Shown piece by piece: positions 17,242-27,492 of a stretch of DNA of 44,661 nucleotides; position 1 is the stretch's first letter, and every line of letters begins with the position of its first letter. The stretch spans positions 1-44,661 of the forward strand of contig NZ_JAIBES010000031.1 of NCBI RefSeq assembly GCF_019459305.1, written 5' to 3'. The position numbers and the translations under genes are program-made. This stretch comes from Sphingopyxis sp. GTDB taxonomy: Bacteria > Pseudomonadota > Alphaproteobacteria > Sphingomonadales > Sphingomonadaceae. Under the pieces are notes generated by a model. That model was given only the letters and a program-made list of their open reading frames with translations. It was not told where the DNA came from and searched no databases.

Positions 17242-18782
17242 GGCGGCGCTCGTTTATAGAGCCGCAATCGTCGGCCCGTCTTGCCCAGCGACGCTCGGTC
17301 GGCGATGGGCAGCGCAAAGCGCATCGATAGCCATATCGCGACGACGGCGACCAGGATGATGGTTGGCAGGGCAATAGGGTCGGCAAGGCGGCTTGCCAGC
17401 AGAGCGACACCCCCCGCCGCCAGCATGATACTGATCCCGCGCAGCGCGACGATTGGAAACTGGTGGTCAAACGGGTGAAGTTTTTCGTTGGCCGCGAGTT
17501 GGATCATCGGGACCGCCGCCATCACGACAATGCCGATCGCCGTGGCGAGCGTCACCCCGGTAAGTGCATCCAAACGCCCGACGATCAGCCAGCCGGCGAC
17601 GACCGCCACGGCGACGCCAAAGATGCTTGCGGTCAATTGGTGGCGAAAGGCCGAGACGACTTGCAGCACCGGCGAAGAAATACCAAGCACGGCTTCGGCG
17701 GCGCGCGCGAACAGCAAGATGACCAGCGCCGCCTTTGCCGCCTGGGCCTGCGCGCCGAACAGGCTGAGCAGCGAAGCGCTGCCTGCCGCCAGCACCGCGG
17801 CGAGCGGCAGCGCGATTGCCGAGATCAGGCGCGTCGCATAGGCGTAGATGTCGGCAACCTGCGCTCGATCTTCGCGCTCGGCGCTGGCGGCGAGCGGTGC
17901 CATCACATAGACGAATGCGATGCGGACGAGTTGGACTACGCTCGACAGCTTGCGCGCGATGGTGAACAGCCCCGCTGCCGCGGCGCCCGCGGCGCCCGGC
18001 AGCAACAGGTTGAGTATCAACGCCGGAGCGTCACCGAACAGCCGCGCGATGATGTTCGACGGCAGGATCGACAGCCCGGCCCAGAAAGTGTTGCCCGTCG
18101 TTTCAGTGGACCCGGAGCCTCGCCAGAATTCCGCTAGGTCATAATGTTGAGCAAGCAAGCGGACGCACAGGAATGCAGTGATCGCCAGCGAGCAGAGATG
18201 CGCGATGAACAGGCCTTTGAGTCCCAGTCCGCCGGCAAAGAACAGCCCCGCGAACACCAGCCGCAACACCTGTTCCCACACGATCCGCAGCCGGATTTCG
18301 GCGCCGAACACCATGCGCGCGCGCAGCGCCGAGGTCGCAATCTCGACAAAAGCCCAGAGCGGTAGCGCCCAGACGAAGACGCGGATCGCCGGGGTTACGA
18401 GGGCGCGGTCCTGCGCCGCAACATTGAGCAGCGAGCCAAGGTCGGCGGCGAAGGCCGCGATCAGCGCCGCGACGATGATGCACGGCCCGACGCCAAAAAT
18501 CATCGCGGTGCGCAGCGCCGCCGCCGCCTCGGCATCGCTCGCCGATTGCGGTACGGTGCGCTGCATCGCGCTGGTCATGCCAAGGTCGAAGATGTTTTCG
18601 AGCAGGTTGATCGTCGCCCACAGCACTGCGTAAAGGCCATAGCCTGCGAGGCCGAACATCAGCACATAGAGCGGCTGCGCAACGATTTCGACGACCGCGC
18701 CCAGCCGCGCGAGCACCGTGGTGCCAAGCCCGCGGGCGACGCTGCGGCTCGTGACGGCGGGTTGGGCGGCGCTTTCGCTCAT
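17238..18782 (-). CDS. Polysaccharide/lipid flippase (Wzx/MVF-type)
   Basis: An integral membrane protein of 514 residues with about 12-14 hydrophobic segments, the pattern of oligosaccharide flippases and MurJ-like lipid transporters. It would move a lipid-linked precursor across the inner membrane. No short motif is diagnostic, so the assignment rests on topology and typical segments (SVARGLGTTVLARLGA at the start, GLFTIARKLSS mid-protein). It is translationally coupled to the HAD phosphatase and divergent from sdhB. Its place beside a CDP-alcohol transferase suggests it exports the product of that pathway. Confidence 0.8.
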   Translation of the reverse strand: MSESAAQPAVTSRSVARGLGTTVLARLGAVVEIVAQPLYVLMFGLAGYGLYAVLWATINLLENIFDLGMTSAMQRTVPQSASDAEAAAALRTAMIFGVGPCIIVAALIAAFAADLGSLLNVAAQDRALVTPAIRVFVWALPLWAFVEIATSALRARMVFGAEIRLRIVWEQVLRLVFAGLFFAGGLGLKGLFIAHLCSLAITAFLCVRLLAQHYDLAEFWRGSGSTETTGNTFWAGLSILPSNIIARLFGDAPALILNLLLPGAAGAAAAGLFTIARKLSSVVQLVRIAFVYVMAPLAASAEREDRAQVADIYAYATRLISAIALPLAAVLAAGSASLLSLFGAQAQAAKAALVILLFARAAEAVLGISSPVLQVVSAFRHQLTASIFGVAVAVVAGWLIVGRLDALTGVTLATAIGIVVMAAVPMIQLAANEKLHPFDHQFPIVALRGISIMLAAGGVALLASRLADPIALPTIILVAVVAIWLSMRFALPIADRASLGKTGRRLRLYKRAPP

Positions 18783-18910
18783 CGCTGCCGCCCTAGCGCC
18801 TTGCCCGCGCGGCTGCCAGCGGCTTTCGCGCTTTCAACCCCCCATCACCCCCTTGTCGTGTCTGTCAATCGGGTCTAGTCAGCCCGCAATCGCTAAGGGA
18901 GCCTCGCGAC

Positions 18911-19693
18911 ATGGCCGAATTCCGCCTGCCCAAGAACAGCCGCCCGCAAAAGACCGGCAAGGTCCACAAGGCCGAGGGGGCGGCTGCGGTCAAGACGTTC
19001 AAAGTCTATCGCTATGATCCCGATAGCGGCCAGAATCCGCGCTTCGATACCTTCGAGGTCGACACCGAAAAATGCGGCCCGATGGTACTCGACGCGCTGA
19101 TCAAGATGAAGAGCGAGCAGGACAGCTCGCTGACCTTCCGCCGGTCGTGCCGCGAGGGCATTTGCGGCAGCTGTTCGATGAACATGAACGGCAAGAACGG
19201 CCTCGCCTGCACCACAGCGATCGAGGATCTGAAGGGCGACATCACGATCACCCCGCTGCCCGCGATGGATGTCATCAAGGACCTGGTCCCCGACTTCACC
19301 CATTTCTACGCGCAATATGCGTCGATCGAACCGTGGCTGAAGACGAAGACGACGACGCCGAGCGGCAAGGAACGCCTCCAGTCGCCTGCCGAGCGCGAAA
19401 AGCTCGACGGACTGTATGAGTGCATCCTGTGCGCCTGCTGCTCGACCAGCTGCCCCAGTTACTGGTGGAACAGCGACAAGTTCCTCGGTCCGGCGATCCT
19501 GCTTCAGGCGTATCGCTGGCTCGCCGACAGCCGCGACGAGATGACCGGCGAGCGGCTCGATGAGCTCGAGGATCCCTTCCGCCTCTATCGCTGCCACACG
19601 ATCATGAATTGCGCCAACGCCTGCCCGAAGGGGCTCAACCCGGCGCGCGCGATCGCCGAGATCAAGAAGCTCGAGGCCGAGCGGCAGGTGTGA
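18911..19693 (+). CDS. sdhB: Succinate dehydrogenase iron-sulfur subunit
   Basis: The electron-transfer subunit of respiratory complex II, on the cytoplasmic face of the inner membrane. The 260 residues hold all three cluster motifs: [16 protein letters not shown] with a later cysteine for 2Fe-2[13 protein letters not shown] for 4Fe-4S, and [17 protein letters not shown] for 3Fe-4S. AAGGGAGC lies nine bases before the ATG. Unusually, no sdhA, sdhC or sdhD precedes it: the upstream gene is a divergent flippase. It is instead coupled to a thioesterase by a four-base overlap. Confidence 0.97.
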   Translation: MAEFRLPKNSRPQKTGKVHKAEGAAAVKTFKVYRYDPDSGQNPRFDTFEVDTEKCGPMVLDALIKMKSEQDSSLTFRRSCREGICGSCSMNMNGKNGLACTTAIEDLKGDITITPLPAMDVIKDLVPDFTHFYAQYASIEPWLKTKTTTPSGKERLQSPAEREKLDGLYECILCACCSTSCPSYWWNSDKFLGPAILLQAYRWLADSRDEMTGERLDELEDPFRLYRCHTIMNCANACPKGLNPARAIAEIKKLEAERQV

Positions 19694-20187
19694 ACGACGG
19701 GATCGAGGAGCCGCGCCGCGCCGACCATTTTAGCGCCGAAGAAACGGGCGATGGCTGGCTCAGCTGGGATCTGAAAGACGCTACGCGGTTCAACAGCTTC
19801 ATCGAGCCGCTGACGGTCCGGGTCGAGCCACCCACCGCGGATGGCCGCCCCTGTGCTCGGGTCCGGATGATCCCAGAGCGCAAGCACAGCAACCTGGGCA
19901 ACAACGTCCATGGCGCGGTGACACTGGCACTGGTCGATATCGCGCTGTTCGCGGCGTCGCATCAGTTCGGTTCGCTCAACGCCGGCCATTCGGTGACGCT
20001 CGATCTGTCGACGCAATTTGTCGGCGCGGGGCGGGTCGGCGAGCCGCTTGATGCGGTCGTGGAGCTGGTGCGCGAGACGGGCCGCCTGATCTTCCTGCGC
20101 GGGCTGGTGGTGCAGGGCGAAGACGACAACCATATCGTGCTGAGCTTCGCCGGCACCATTCGCAAGGCGAGCAAGGATCGCGGCTGA
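19690..20187 (+). CDS. PaaI-type hotdog thioesterase
   Basis: A 165-residue acyl-CoA thioesterase candidate. The hotdog motif is [19 protein letters not shown], followed by [20 protein letters not shown] on the next strand. The GTG at 19690-19692 was chosen because it overlaps the sdhB stop (GTGA); the frame upstream of it is antisense-like shadow inside sdhB. The stop shares one base with the zapE start, making sdhB, thioesterase and zapE a tightly packed unit. Substrate unknown. Confidence 0.85.
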   Translation: MNDGIEEPRRADHFSAEETGDGWLSWDLKDATRFNSFIEPLTVRVEPPTADGRPCARVRMIPERKHSNLGNNVHGAVTLALVDIALFAASHQFGSLNAGHSVTLDLSTQFVGAGRVGEPLDAVVELVRETGRLIFLRGLVVQGEDDNHIVLSFAGTIRKASKDRG

Positions 20188-21323
20188 TGTCGGTGCTGGC
20201 GGCCTATGACGCGCTCGTCGCGGGCGGCGAGCTCCGCCCTGATCCCGAACAGCGTGTCGCCGCCGAGCGGTTGAACGCAGTGCAGGCCGAACTCGAGACG
20301 GTGCCGCCGCGCGGCAGCCTGCTGTGGCGGCTGACCGGGCGCAAGCCCGACGCGCCGCGCGGCGTCTATCTGTGGGGCGCGGTCGGGCGCGGCAAGTCGA
20401 TGCTGATGGACCTGTTCTACGACCAGCTGCACATCCAGCGCAAACGGCGGGTGCATTTCCATGCCTTCATGCTCGACGTCCATGCGCGGATGCGCGAGGT
20501 GCGCAAAAGCGAGGCGGGCGACCCGATCCCGCTGGTTGCCGATGCACTGGTTGCGGACATTCGCTGTCTGGCTTTCGATGAGATGGTGGTGAACAACAGC
20601 GCTGATGCGATGATCCTCTCGCGCCTGTTCACCGCGCTGATCGATCGCGGGGTGACGGTGGTTGCGACCTCGAACCGTCCGCCGTCGGATCTGTACAAGG
20701 ACGGGCTCAACCGCGAGCATTTCCTGCCCTTCATCGCGCTGGTCGAGGCGAAGCTAGACGTCATGGGACTGAACGGCCCCACCGACTATCGCCGCGACCG
20801 GCTGGGTGACGGGGCGCGCTGGTTCGTCCCCGCCGACGGGGCGGCGAGCGCGGCGCTGTCGGCGGCCTTCTTCCGCCTGACCGATTACCCGCCCGAGGAT
20901 CGCGCGCATGTGCCAACACTCGATCTCGATCTGGGCGGAGGGCGGACGTTGCATGTCCCGAAAGCGCTGAAAGGCGTTGCGGTTTTTTCGTTCAAGCGGC
21001 TGTGCGCTGCAGCGCGCGGGGCGTCCGACTATCTGGCGGTGGCGCGCCATTTCCACAGCGTTATCATCGTCGGTATCCCGCGCATGGGGCCGGAGAACCG
21101 CAACGAAGCGGCGCGCTTCGTGACGCTGATCGACGCGCTCTACGAATATAAGGTCAAGCTACTCGCGAGCGCCGCTGCGATGCCTGACCAGTTGTATATA
21201 GCGGGCGACGGCGCATTCGAATTCGAGCGCACCGCGAGCCGCCTCGCCGAAATGCAGTCGGACGATTACCTCAGCCTAGGCCATGGCCAGCAGGACGCCG
21301 CTGGCAATCTTTCCCCAGCGTGA
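20187..21323 (+). CDS. zapE: ZapE/AFG1-like ATPase
   Basis: A 378-residue P-loop ATPase of the ZapE/AFG1 family, associated with the division ring in bacteria and with protein turnover in mitochondria. Walker A is GAVGRGKS at 64-71, Walker B is CLAFDE ending at residue 132, and VVATSNRPPSDLYKDGL is the sensor-1 segment typical of ZapE. The end (SVIIVGIPRMG, then RFVTLIDALYEYKVKLLA) matches the family. Residues after about 365 are a poorly conserved tail that overlaps the convergent deacetylase gene by 48 bases. Confidence 0.92.
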   Translation: MSVLAAYDALVAGGELRPDPEQRVAAERLNAVQAELETVPPRGSLLWRLTGRKPDAPRGVYLWGAVGRGKSMLMDLFYDQLHIQRKRRVHFHAFMLDVHARMREVRKSEAGDPIPLVADALVADIRCLAFDEMVVNNSADAMILSRLFTALIDRGVTVVATSNRPPSDLYKDGLNREHFLPFIALVEAKLDVMGLNGPTDYRRDRLGDGARWFVPADGAASAALSAAFFRLTDYPPEDRAHVPTLDLDLGGGRTLHVPKALKGVAVFSFKRLCAAARGASDYLAVARHFHSVIIVGIPRMGPENRNEAARFVTLIDALYEYKVKLLASAAAMPDQLYIAGDGAFEFERTASRLAEMQSDDYLSLGHGQQDAAGNLSPA

Positions 21324-22319
21324 CGAGTTGATCGTCACCGCAATCAAGTTGCGAACATAGCGCACCTCATGGGCAAGATGCCCGAACCCCTGTTGAATGA
21401 CCCGGCGCAGCGTGCGCAGCGGACGCGGGGCGGGAACATGGATTCGCGCCGGACGCGCCGGCGGCGCAGGCATGGTGGCTAGTCCGCCGCTGGTCACCCG
21501 CGGGTCGTCGGCAACGGCGCGGCACAGCGCCTCCATCCGCGAAATCGCGAGCCGGTTGGCGACCTTGCGATCACGGCTGAGCAACTCAAAGCTATGGCTG
21601 AACGCCGAAAACTGTATCGAGCCGCTGGCCGCCGCATGATCCAGCGCATCGCGCATCTCCTCTTCGGACATCGCGCATAGCTGTGCGGGGCGGAAGCGGC
21701 TGGCGCGGTCCATCAGCCCGCTGACCGGCACTTCGGCCACGCCATGATGCTCGCGCATGCCGAGATTGCCCGCGTCGAGCGAGATCGAGCAGCCGCGGCC
21801 CAGATACGCCCCGTTGAAACTACAGTCGAAGCGGAAGCCGAGCGACGCCAGCGCGCGCAGCGTGTCGTCGTTGGCGCCGAAATTGCCGGCGCGAAAGGCG
21901 GTTGGTCTCGGCGCTCCTGCGCCAACCAGGATCTCTCGCGCAAGTGAGATGAGCTTTTTTTGCGCCGCCAGCGGAAAGTCGCCGATGTTGCGCCCGGTCA
22001 GGCGGCCGACCGGGCTAAAGCGCGCAAAGGCCAGCCATTCAGTATGGATATGCACCTGAACCTCGTGACCGCGTTCGACGACGGGGCGCACGATCGCATC
22101 GATGACCTCGGGGCCATATACCAGCGCCGGCATCGGATCGATAAAGAACACCCCGGTCAGGCCGTGGCGTTCGAGCATGTCCATCTGGAAATGGATGCCG
22201 AAATCGCCGTCGCGGCAGCGGCCGAGGATCGAGCTTTCGAAATTCGCGCGCACATCGGCGCCGCGCTGGTAGAGCCCAGCCGACAATTCGGTGTCGAAAC
22301 TGATGATCGCCCTCGTCAT
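21276..22319 (-). CDS. NodB-like polysaccharide deacetylase-fold protein
   Basis: A 347-residue protein with the NodB homology pattern: SFDTE at 7-11 for motif 1, VHIHTEW (H90 and H92) for the metal-binding motif, and AFRAGNFGANDDTLRALASL for motif 3. It lacks a clear signal peptide, so it may be cytoplasmic and act on a polysaccharide or lipid-linked sugar, as seen for deacetylases near exopolysaccharide loci. The C-terminal quarter is basic and alanine/proline rich. Its 3' end overlaps zapE by 48 bases on the opposite strand. Confidence 0.75.
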   Translation of the reverse strand: MTRAIISFDTELSAGLYQRGADVRANFESSILGRCRDGDFGIHFQMDMLERHGLTGVFFIDPMPALVYGPEVIDAIVRPVVERGHEVQVHIHTEWLAFARFSPVGRLTGRNIGDFPLAAQKKLISLAREILVGAGAPRPTAFRAGNFGANDDTLRALASLGFRFDCSFNGAYLGRGCSISLDAGNLGMREHHGVAEVPVSGLMDRASRFRPAQLCAMSEEEMRDALDHAAASGSIQFSAFSHSFELLSRDRKVANRLAISRMEALCRAVADDPRVTSGGLATMPAPPARPARIHVPAPRPLRTLRRVIQQGFGHLAHEVRYVRNLIAVTINSSRWGKIASGVLLAMA

Positions 22320-23593
<1,274 letters not shown>

Positions 23594-23605
23594 TTTTTTT
23601 GGCTG

Positions 23606-23627
23606 CGCCCGGTGCTTGCGCCGGGCG
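23606..23627 (+). other. Intercistronic hairpin between mdh and sucD
   Basis: CGCCCGG pairs with CCGGGCG around an eight-base loop. There is no T tract after it (seven T precede it), so it is more likely an RNA-processing or stability element than a terminator. Confidence 0.5.
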
Positions 23628-23655
23628 GGCTGACTCTCCCCAGGAGAATTAGAAT

Positions 23656-24546
23656 ATGTCCATTCTCATCGACAAAAACACCAAAGTCATCACGCAAGGG
23701 ATGACCGGTGCGACCGGCACCTTTCACACCGAACAAGCGCTGGCTTACGGCACGCAAATGGTCGGCGGCGTGACGCCGGGCAAGGGCGGCACGACGCATA
23801 TTGGCCTGCCGAACTTCAACACCGTCGAGGAGGCCAAGGCGGCGACTGGCGCGACCGCGAGCTGCATCTATGTGCCGCCCCCCTTCGCTGCTGACTCGAT
23901 CCTTGAGGCGATCGATGCCGAGATGGAGCTGATCGTCTGTATCACTGAGGGCATTCCGGTGCTCGACATGGTCAAGGTGAAGCGCGCCCTCAGCGGTTCG
24001 AAATCGCGCTTGATTGGCCCGAACTGCCCCGGCGTTCTGACCCCCGGCGAATGCAAGATCGGCATCATGCCGGGCAGCATCTTTTCAAAGGGCAGTGTCG
24101 GCGTCGTCTCGCGCTCGGGCACGCTGACCTATGAAGCGGTGTTCCAGACGACCAATGCAGGCCTGGGCCAGACGACCGCGGTCGGCATCGGCGGCGATCC
24201 GGTCAACGGCACCAACTTCATCGACGTGCTCGAACTGTTCCTCGCCGACGAAGCGACCAAATCGATCATCATGATCGGCGAAATCGGCGGCGACGCCGAA
24301 GAGCAGGCAGCGCAGTTCCTGATCGACGAAGCCAAGCGCGGCCGCAAAAAGCCGATGGCGGGCTTCATCGCGGGCCGTACCGCGCCGCCGGGGCGCCGCA
24401 TGGGACATGCCGGCGCGATCGTGTCCGGCGGCAAGGGCGATGCCGAAAGCAAGATTGCGGCGATGGAAGCTGCGGGCATCACGATGTCGGCCAGCCCCTC
24501 CGAACTCGGCACGACCCTGGTCGAAGTGCTGAAAGAACGCGTGTGA
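23656..24546 (+). CDS. sucD: Succinyl-CoA synthetase alpha subunit
   Basis: Alpha subunit of the ADP/GDP-forming succinyl-CoA ligase, which makes ATP or GTP from succinyl-CoA. The 296 residues include [20 protein letters not shown] for CoA binding and [16 protein letters not shown] with the phosphorylated histidine at 251. AGGAGA lies before the ATG. The beta subunit gene sucC, which normally stands directly before sucD, is absent from the window. Confidence 0.97.
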   Translation: MSILIDKNTKVITQGMTGATGTFHTEQALAYGTQMVGGVTPGKGGTTHIGLPNFNTVEEAKAATGATASCIYVPPPFAADSILEAIDAEMELIVCITEGIPVLDMVKVKRALSGSKSRLIGPNCPGVLTPGECKIGIMPGSIFSKGSVGVVSRSGTLTYEAVFQTTNAGLGQTTAVGIGGDPVNGTNFIDVLELFLADEATKSIIMIGEIGGDAEEQAAQFLIDEAKRGRKKPMAGFIAGRTAPPGRRMGHAGAIVSGGKGDAESKIAAMEAAGITMSASPSELGTTLVEVLKERV

Positions 24547-24550
24547 TTTA

Positions 24551-24586
24551 AGCGCCCGCTGGCAACAGTCGTTGTCAGCGGGCGTT
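24551..24586 (+). other. Strong intercistronic hairpin between sucD and sucA
   Basis: A stem of about 16 pairs: AGCGCCCGCTGGCAAC with GTTGTCAGCGGGCGTT, with two wobbles, around an AGTC loop. It begins four bases after the sucD stop. There is no following T run, so termination would be at most partial; it could set relative levels of sucD and sucA mRNA by blocking decay. Confidence 0.65.
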
Positions 24587-24637
24587 GCTCCCCATATCCT
24601 CCCCGGAGCCATTTCTCTTTCGAGAATGGAAATGACA

Positions 24638-27460
24638 ATGAACCTCGAACGACAAAGCTTTGACATCGATGAGCCGCAGGCCGGTCCCAGCTGGGCGCCG
24701 AAAAACTGGCCGCCGGTCGACAGCGACGACCTGACCGCCGCGCTCGACCCGCAGCAGATGCAGGTCGCCGTCAAGGCCGCCGCCGCGAAGGGCGGTGCGC
24801 CGCTGTCGAACGCCGAAGTCGAACGTGCGGCGAATGATTCGATCCGCGCCATGATGCTGATCCGCACCTATCGCGTGCGCGGGCACCTCGCCGCTAATCT
24901 CGACCCGCTGGGGCTGAGCCAGCGCGAGTTGCCGGCAGACCTGACCCCCGAATATCATGGCTTTGTCGGTGCCGATCAGGACCGGCCGGTCTGGCTCGGC
25001 GGCACTTTGGGTTTTGAGCGTGCGACGGTGCGGGAGCTCGTAACTGTCCTACGCGCCAATTATTGCGGCAATGTCGGCCTCGAATATATGCACATCGCTG
25101 ACCTGAAGGAGCGCCAGTTCCTGCAGGAACGGATGGAAGGCGCCGACAAGATCATCGAATTTTCGGTCGAGGGCAAACGCGCCATCCTGAACAAGGTGAT
25201 CGAGGCGGAGGAGTGGGAGAAATTCCTCGCCAAAAAATATGTCGGGACCAAGCGTTTCGGCCTCGACGGCGGCGAATCCATGATCCCCGCGATGGAAGCC
25301 ATCATCAAATATGGCGGCCAGTACGGGGTCAAGGAAATCGTCTATGGCATGGCGCACCGCGGGCGTCTGAACATGCTCGCGAACGTGATGGCGAAGCCGT
25401 ATAAGATCATCTTCCACGAATTTGCCGGCGGATCGGCGAACCCCGATGACATCGGCGGTTCGGGCGACGTCAAATATCACCTCGGCACCTCGACCGACCG
25501 CGAGTTTGGCGGCGCTTCGGTGCATATGTCGCTGGTCCCCAACCCTTCGCACCTCGAAGCCGTCGATCCCGTCGTGCTCGGCAAGGTGCGCGCGCAGCAG
25601 GTGGTGCGCGACGATTTGACCAAGCATGAGCAGGTGCTGCCGGTGCTGATTCACGGCGATGCGGCGTTTGCGGGCCAGGGGATCGTCTGGGAATGCCTCG
25701 GCTTCTCCGGCATCCGCGGATACAATACCGGCGGTTGCATCCACTTCATCGTCAACAACCAGATCGGCTTTACCACCAGCCCGCAGTTCGCGCGCTCGTC
25801 GCCCTATCCTTCCGACGTTGCAAAGGGCGTGATGGCGCCGATCCTCCACGTCAACGGCGACGATCCCGAAGCGGTGACCTTTGCGTGCAAGCTCGCGATC
25901 GATTTCCGCCAGCAGTTCAAGCGCGACGTAGTCATCGATATGTGGTGCTATCGCCGCTTCGGTCACAACGAAGGCGACGAGCCCTCGTTCACCCAGCCCC
26001 TGATGTACGCGCGCATCCGCCAGCATCCGCCGGTGTCGCAGCTATGCGCCGCGAAGCTGGAAAGCGAAGGCGTGATCGACGCCGGGTGGGCCGATGCCCG
26101 CCGCGCCGAGTTCATCGCGCGGCTCGAAGATGATTTCGAGGGCGCCAAGAGCTACAAGCCGAACAAGGCGGACTGGTTTGCCGGGCGCTGGTCGGGGTTG
26201 CACGCCCCCGCCGACCCCGAAAATTCGCGGCGCAATATCGCGACCGGGGTCAGCGAGAAGCTGTTCGACTCAATCGGCCGGATCATGACGACGGTTCCCG
26301 ACGACCTCGACATCCACAAGACGCTGCGCCGCGTCATCGACGCGCGCGGTGCGATGTTCGCCGACAAGAGCGACAAGGAAGTATTCGACTGGGCGACTGC
26401 CGAAAGCCTCGCCTTCGGTACCTTGCTCAGCGAGGGCTATCAGGTCCGTCTATCTGGGCAGGATTCGGGGCGCGGCACCTTCAGCCAGCGCCACGCCGTC
26501 TGGGTCGATCAAAAAGACGAGCGCAAATATGTGCCGCTGACCACCGTCCCGCATGGCCGGTTCGAAGTGCTCGACAGCCCGCTGTCCGAATATGGCGTGC
26601 TCGGGTTCGAATATGGCTATGCGATGGCCGACCCGAAGTCACTGGTTCTTTGGGAAGCGCAATTCGGCGATTTCGCCAATGGTGCGCAGATCATGATCGA
26701 CCAGTTCATCGCATCGGGCGAGGCCAAATGGCTGCGCGCCAACGGGCTCGTGATGCTGTTGCCGCATGGGTACGAAGGGCAGGGGCCCGAGCATAGCTCG
26801 GCGCGCCTCGAACGCTTCCTGCAACTGTGCGCGGGCGACAATATCCAGGTGTGCAATATTTCGACCCCGTCGAACTATTTCCACGTCCTGCGCCGCCAGA
26901 TGCTGCGTCCATTCCGCAAGCCGCTGGTCCTCATGACTCCCAAGTCGCTGCTCCGCCACAAGCTGGCGGTGTCACAGCGGAGCGACTTCATCGGCGAGGC
27001 GCATTTCCGCCGCATCATGTCCGACCGCGCCGTGCTCGAAGATAAGGACGTCAAGCGCGTCGTGCTCTGTTCGGGCAAGGTCGGCTATGACCTGATGGAA
27101 GCGCGCGACGCCGCGGGGCTGACCGACACGACGGTCATCCGCATCGAACAGCTTTATCCCTTCCCAGGCGAAGCACTGAGCGTGCGGCTGAAGCGTATGC
27201 CGAAGCTGGAAGACGTGGTGTGGGCGCAGGAAGAACCGCGCAACAACGGCGGTTGGTCCTTCGTCGAACCCTTTATCGAGGACGCGCTGACCGATGCCGG
27301 AAAAAAGGGCATGCGCCCGCGCTACGCCGGCCGCACCGCCGCGGCATCGCCCGCGACGGGCCTGATGAGCCGTCACCAGACCGAGCAGGCGGCGCTTGTC
27401 GCCGACGCGCTCGGCCTGAGCGTCCGCGCCGAAATCCGCCGCAGCAAGAACAAAGCCTGA
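24638..27460 (+). CDS. sucA: 2-oxoglutarate dehydrogenase E1 component
   Basis: Thiamine-diphosphate decarboxylase of the 2-oxoglutarate dehydrogenase complex. About 940 residues: E1-type start (QSFDIDEPQAGPSWAPKNW), AHRGRLNMLANVM, thiamine-binding GDAAFAGQGIVWE with NNQIGFTTSP, the C-terminal transketolase-like part with HGYEGQGPEHSSARLERFL, and the end VVWAQEEPRNNGGW. Three in-frame ATGs lie close together (24626, 24632, 24638); the last is preferred for its GGA at seven bases, but the start is uncertain by a few residues. Followed 32 bases later by sucB. Confidence 0.96.
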   Translation: MNLERQSFDIDEPQAGPSWAPKNWPPVDSDDLTAALDPQQMQVAVKAAAAKGGAPLSNAEVERAANDSIRAMMLIRTYRVRGHLAANLDPLGLSQRELPADLTPEYHGFVGADQDRPVWLGGTLGFERATVRELVTVLRANYCGNVGLEYMHIADLKERQFLQERMEGADKIIEFSVEGKRAILNKVIEAEEWEKFLAKKYVGTKRFGLDGGESMIPAMEAIIKYGGQYGVKEIVYGMAHRGRLNMLANVMAKPYKIIFHEFAGGSANPDDIGGSGDVKYHLGTSTDREFGGASVHMSLVPNPSHLEAVDPVVLGKVRAQQVVRDDLTKHEQVLPVLIHGDAAFAGQGIVWECLGFSGIRGYNTGGCIHFIVNNQIGFTTSPQFARSSPYPSDVAKGVMAPILHVNGDDPEAVTFACKLAIDFRQQFKRDVVIDMWCYRRFGHNEGDEPSFTQPLMYARIRQHPPVSQLCAAKLESEGVIDAGWADARRAEFIARLEDDFEGAKSYKPNKADWFAGRWSGLHAPADPENSRRNIATGVSEKLFDSIGRIMTTVPDDLDIHKTLRRVIDARGAMFADKSDKEVFDWATAESLAFGTLLSEGYQVRLSGQDSGRGTFSQRHAVWVDQKDERKYVPLTTVPHGRFEVLDSPLSEYGVLGFEYGYAMADPKSLVLWEAQFGDFANGAQIMIDQFIASGEAKWLRANGLVMLLPHGYEGQGPEHSSARLERFLQLCAGDNIQVCNISTPSNYFHVLRRQMLRPFRKPLVLMTPKSLLRHKLAVSQRSDFIGEAHFRRIMSDRAVLEDKDVKRVVLCSGKVGYDLMEARDAAGLTDTTVIRIEQLYPFPGEALSVRLKRMPKLEDVVWAQEEPRNNGGWSFVEPFIEDALTDAGKKGMRPRYAGRTAAASPATGLMSRHQTEQAALVADALGLSVRAEIRRSKNKA

Positions 27461-27492
27461 TCCAAGCTTAAGCCCCCCAAGGAACTGCACTT

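Noticed and set aside
23606..23627. Terminator between mdh and sucD
   Set aside because: The hairpin has no following T tract, and the genes on both sides belong to one pathway; I list it as an intercistronic hairpin instead.
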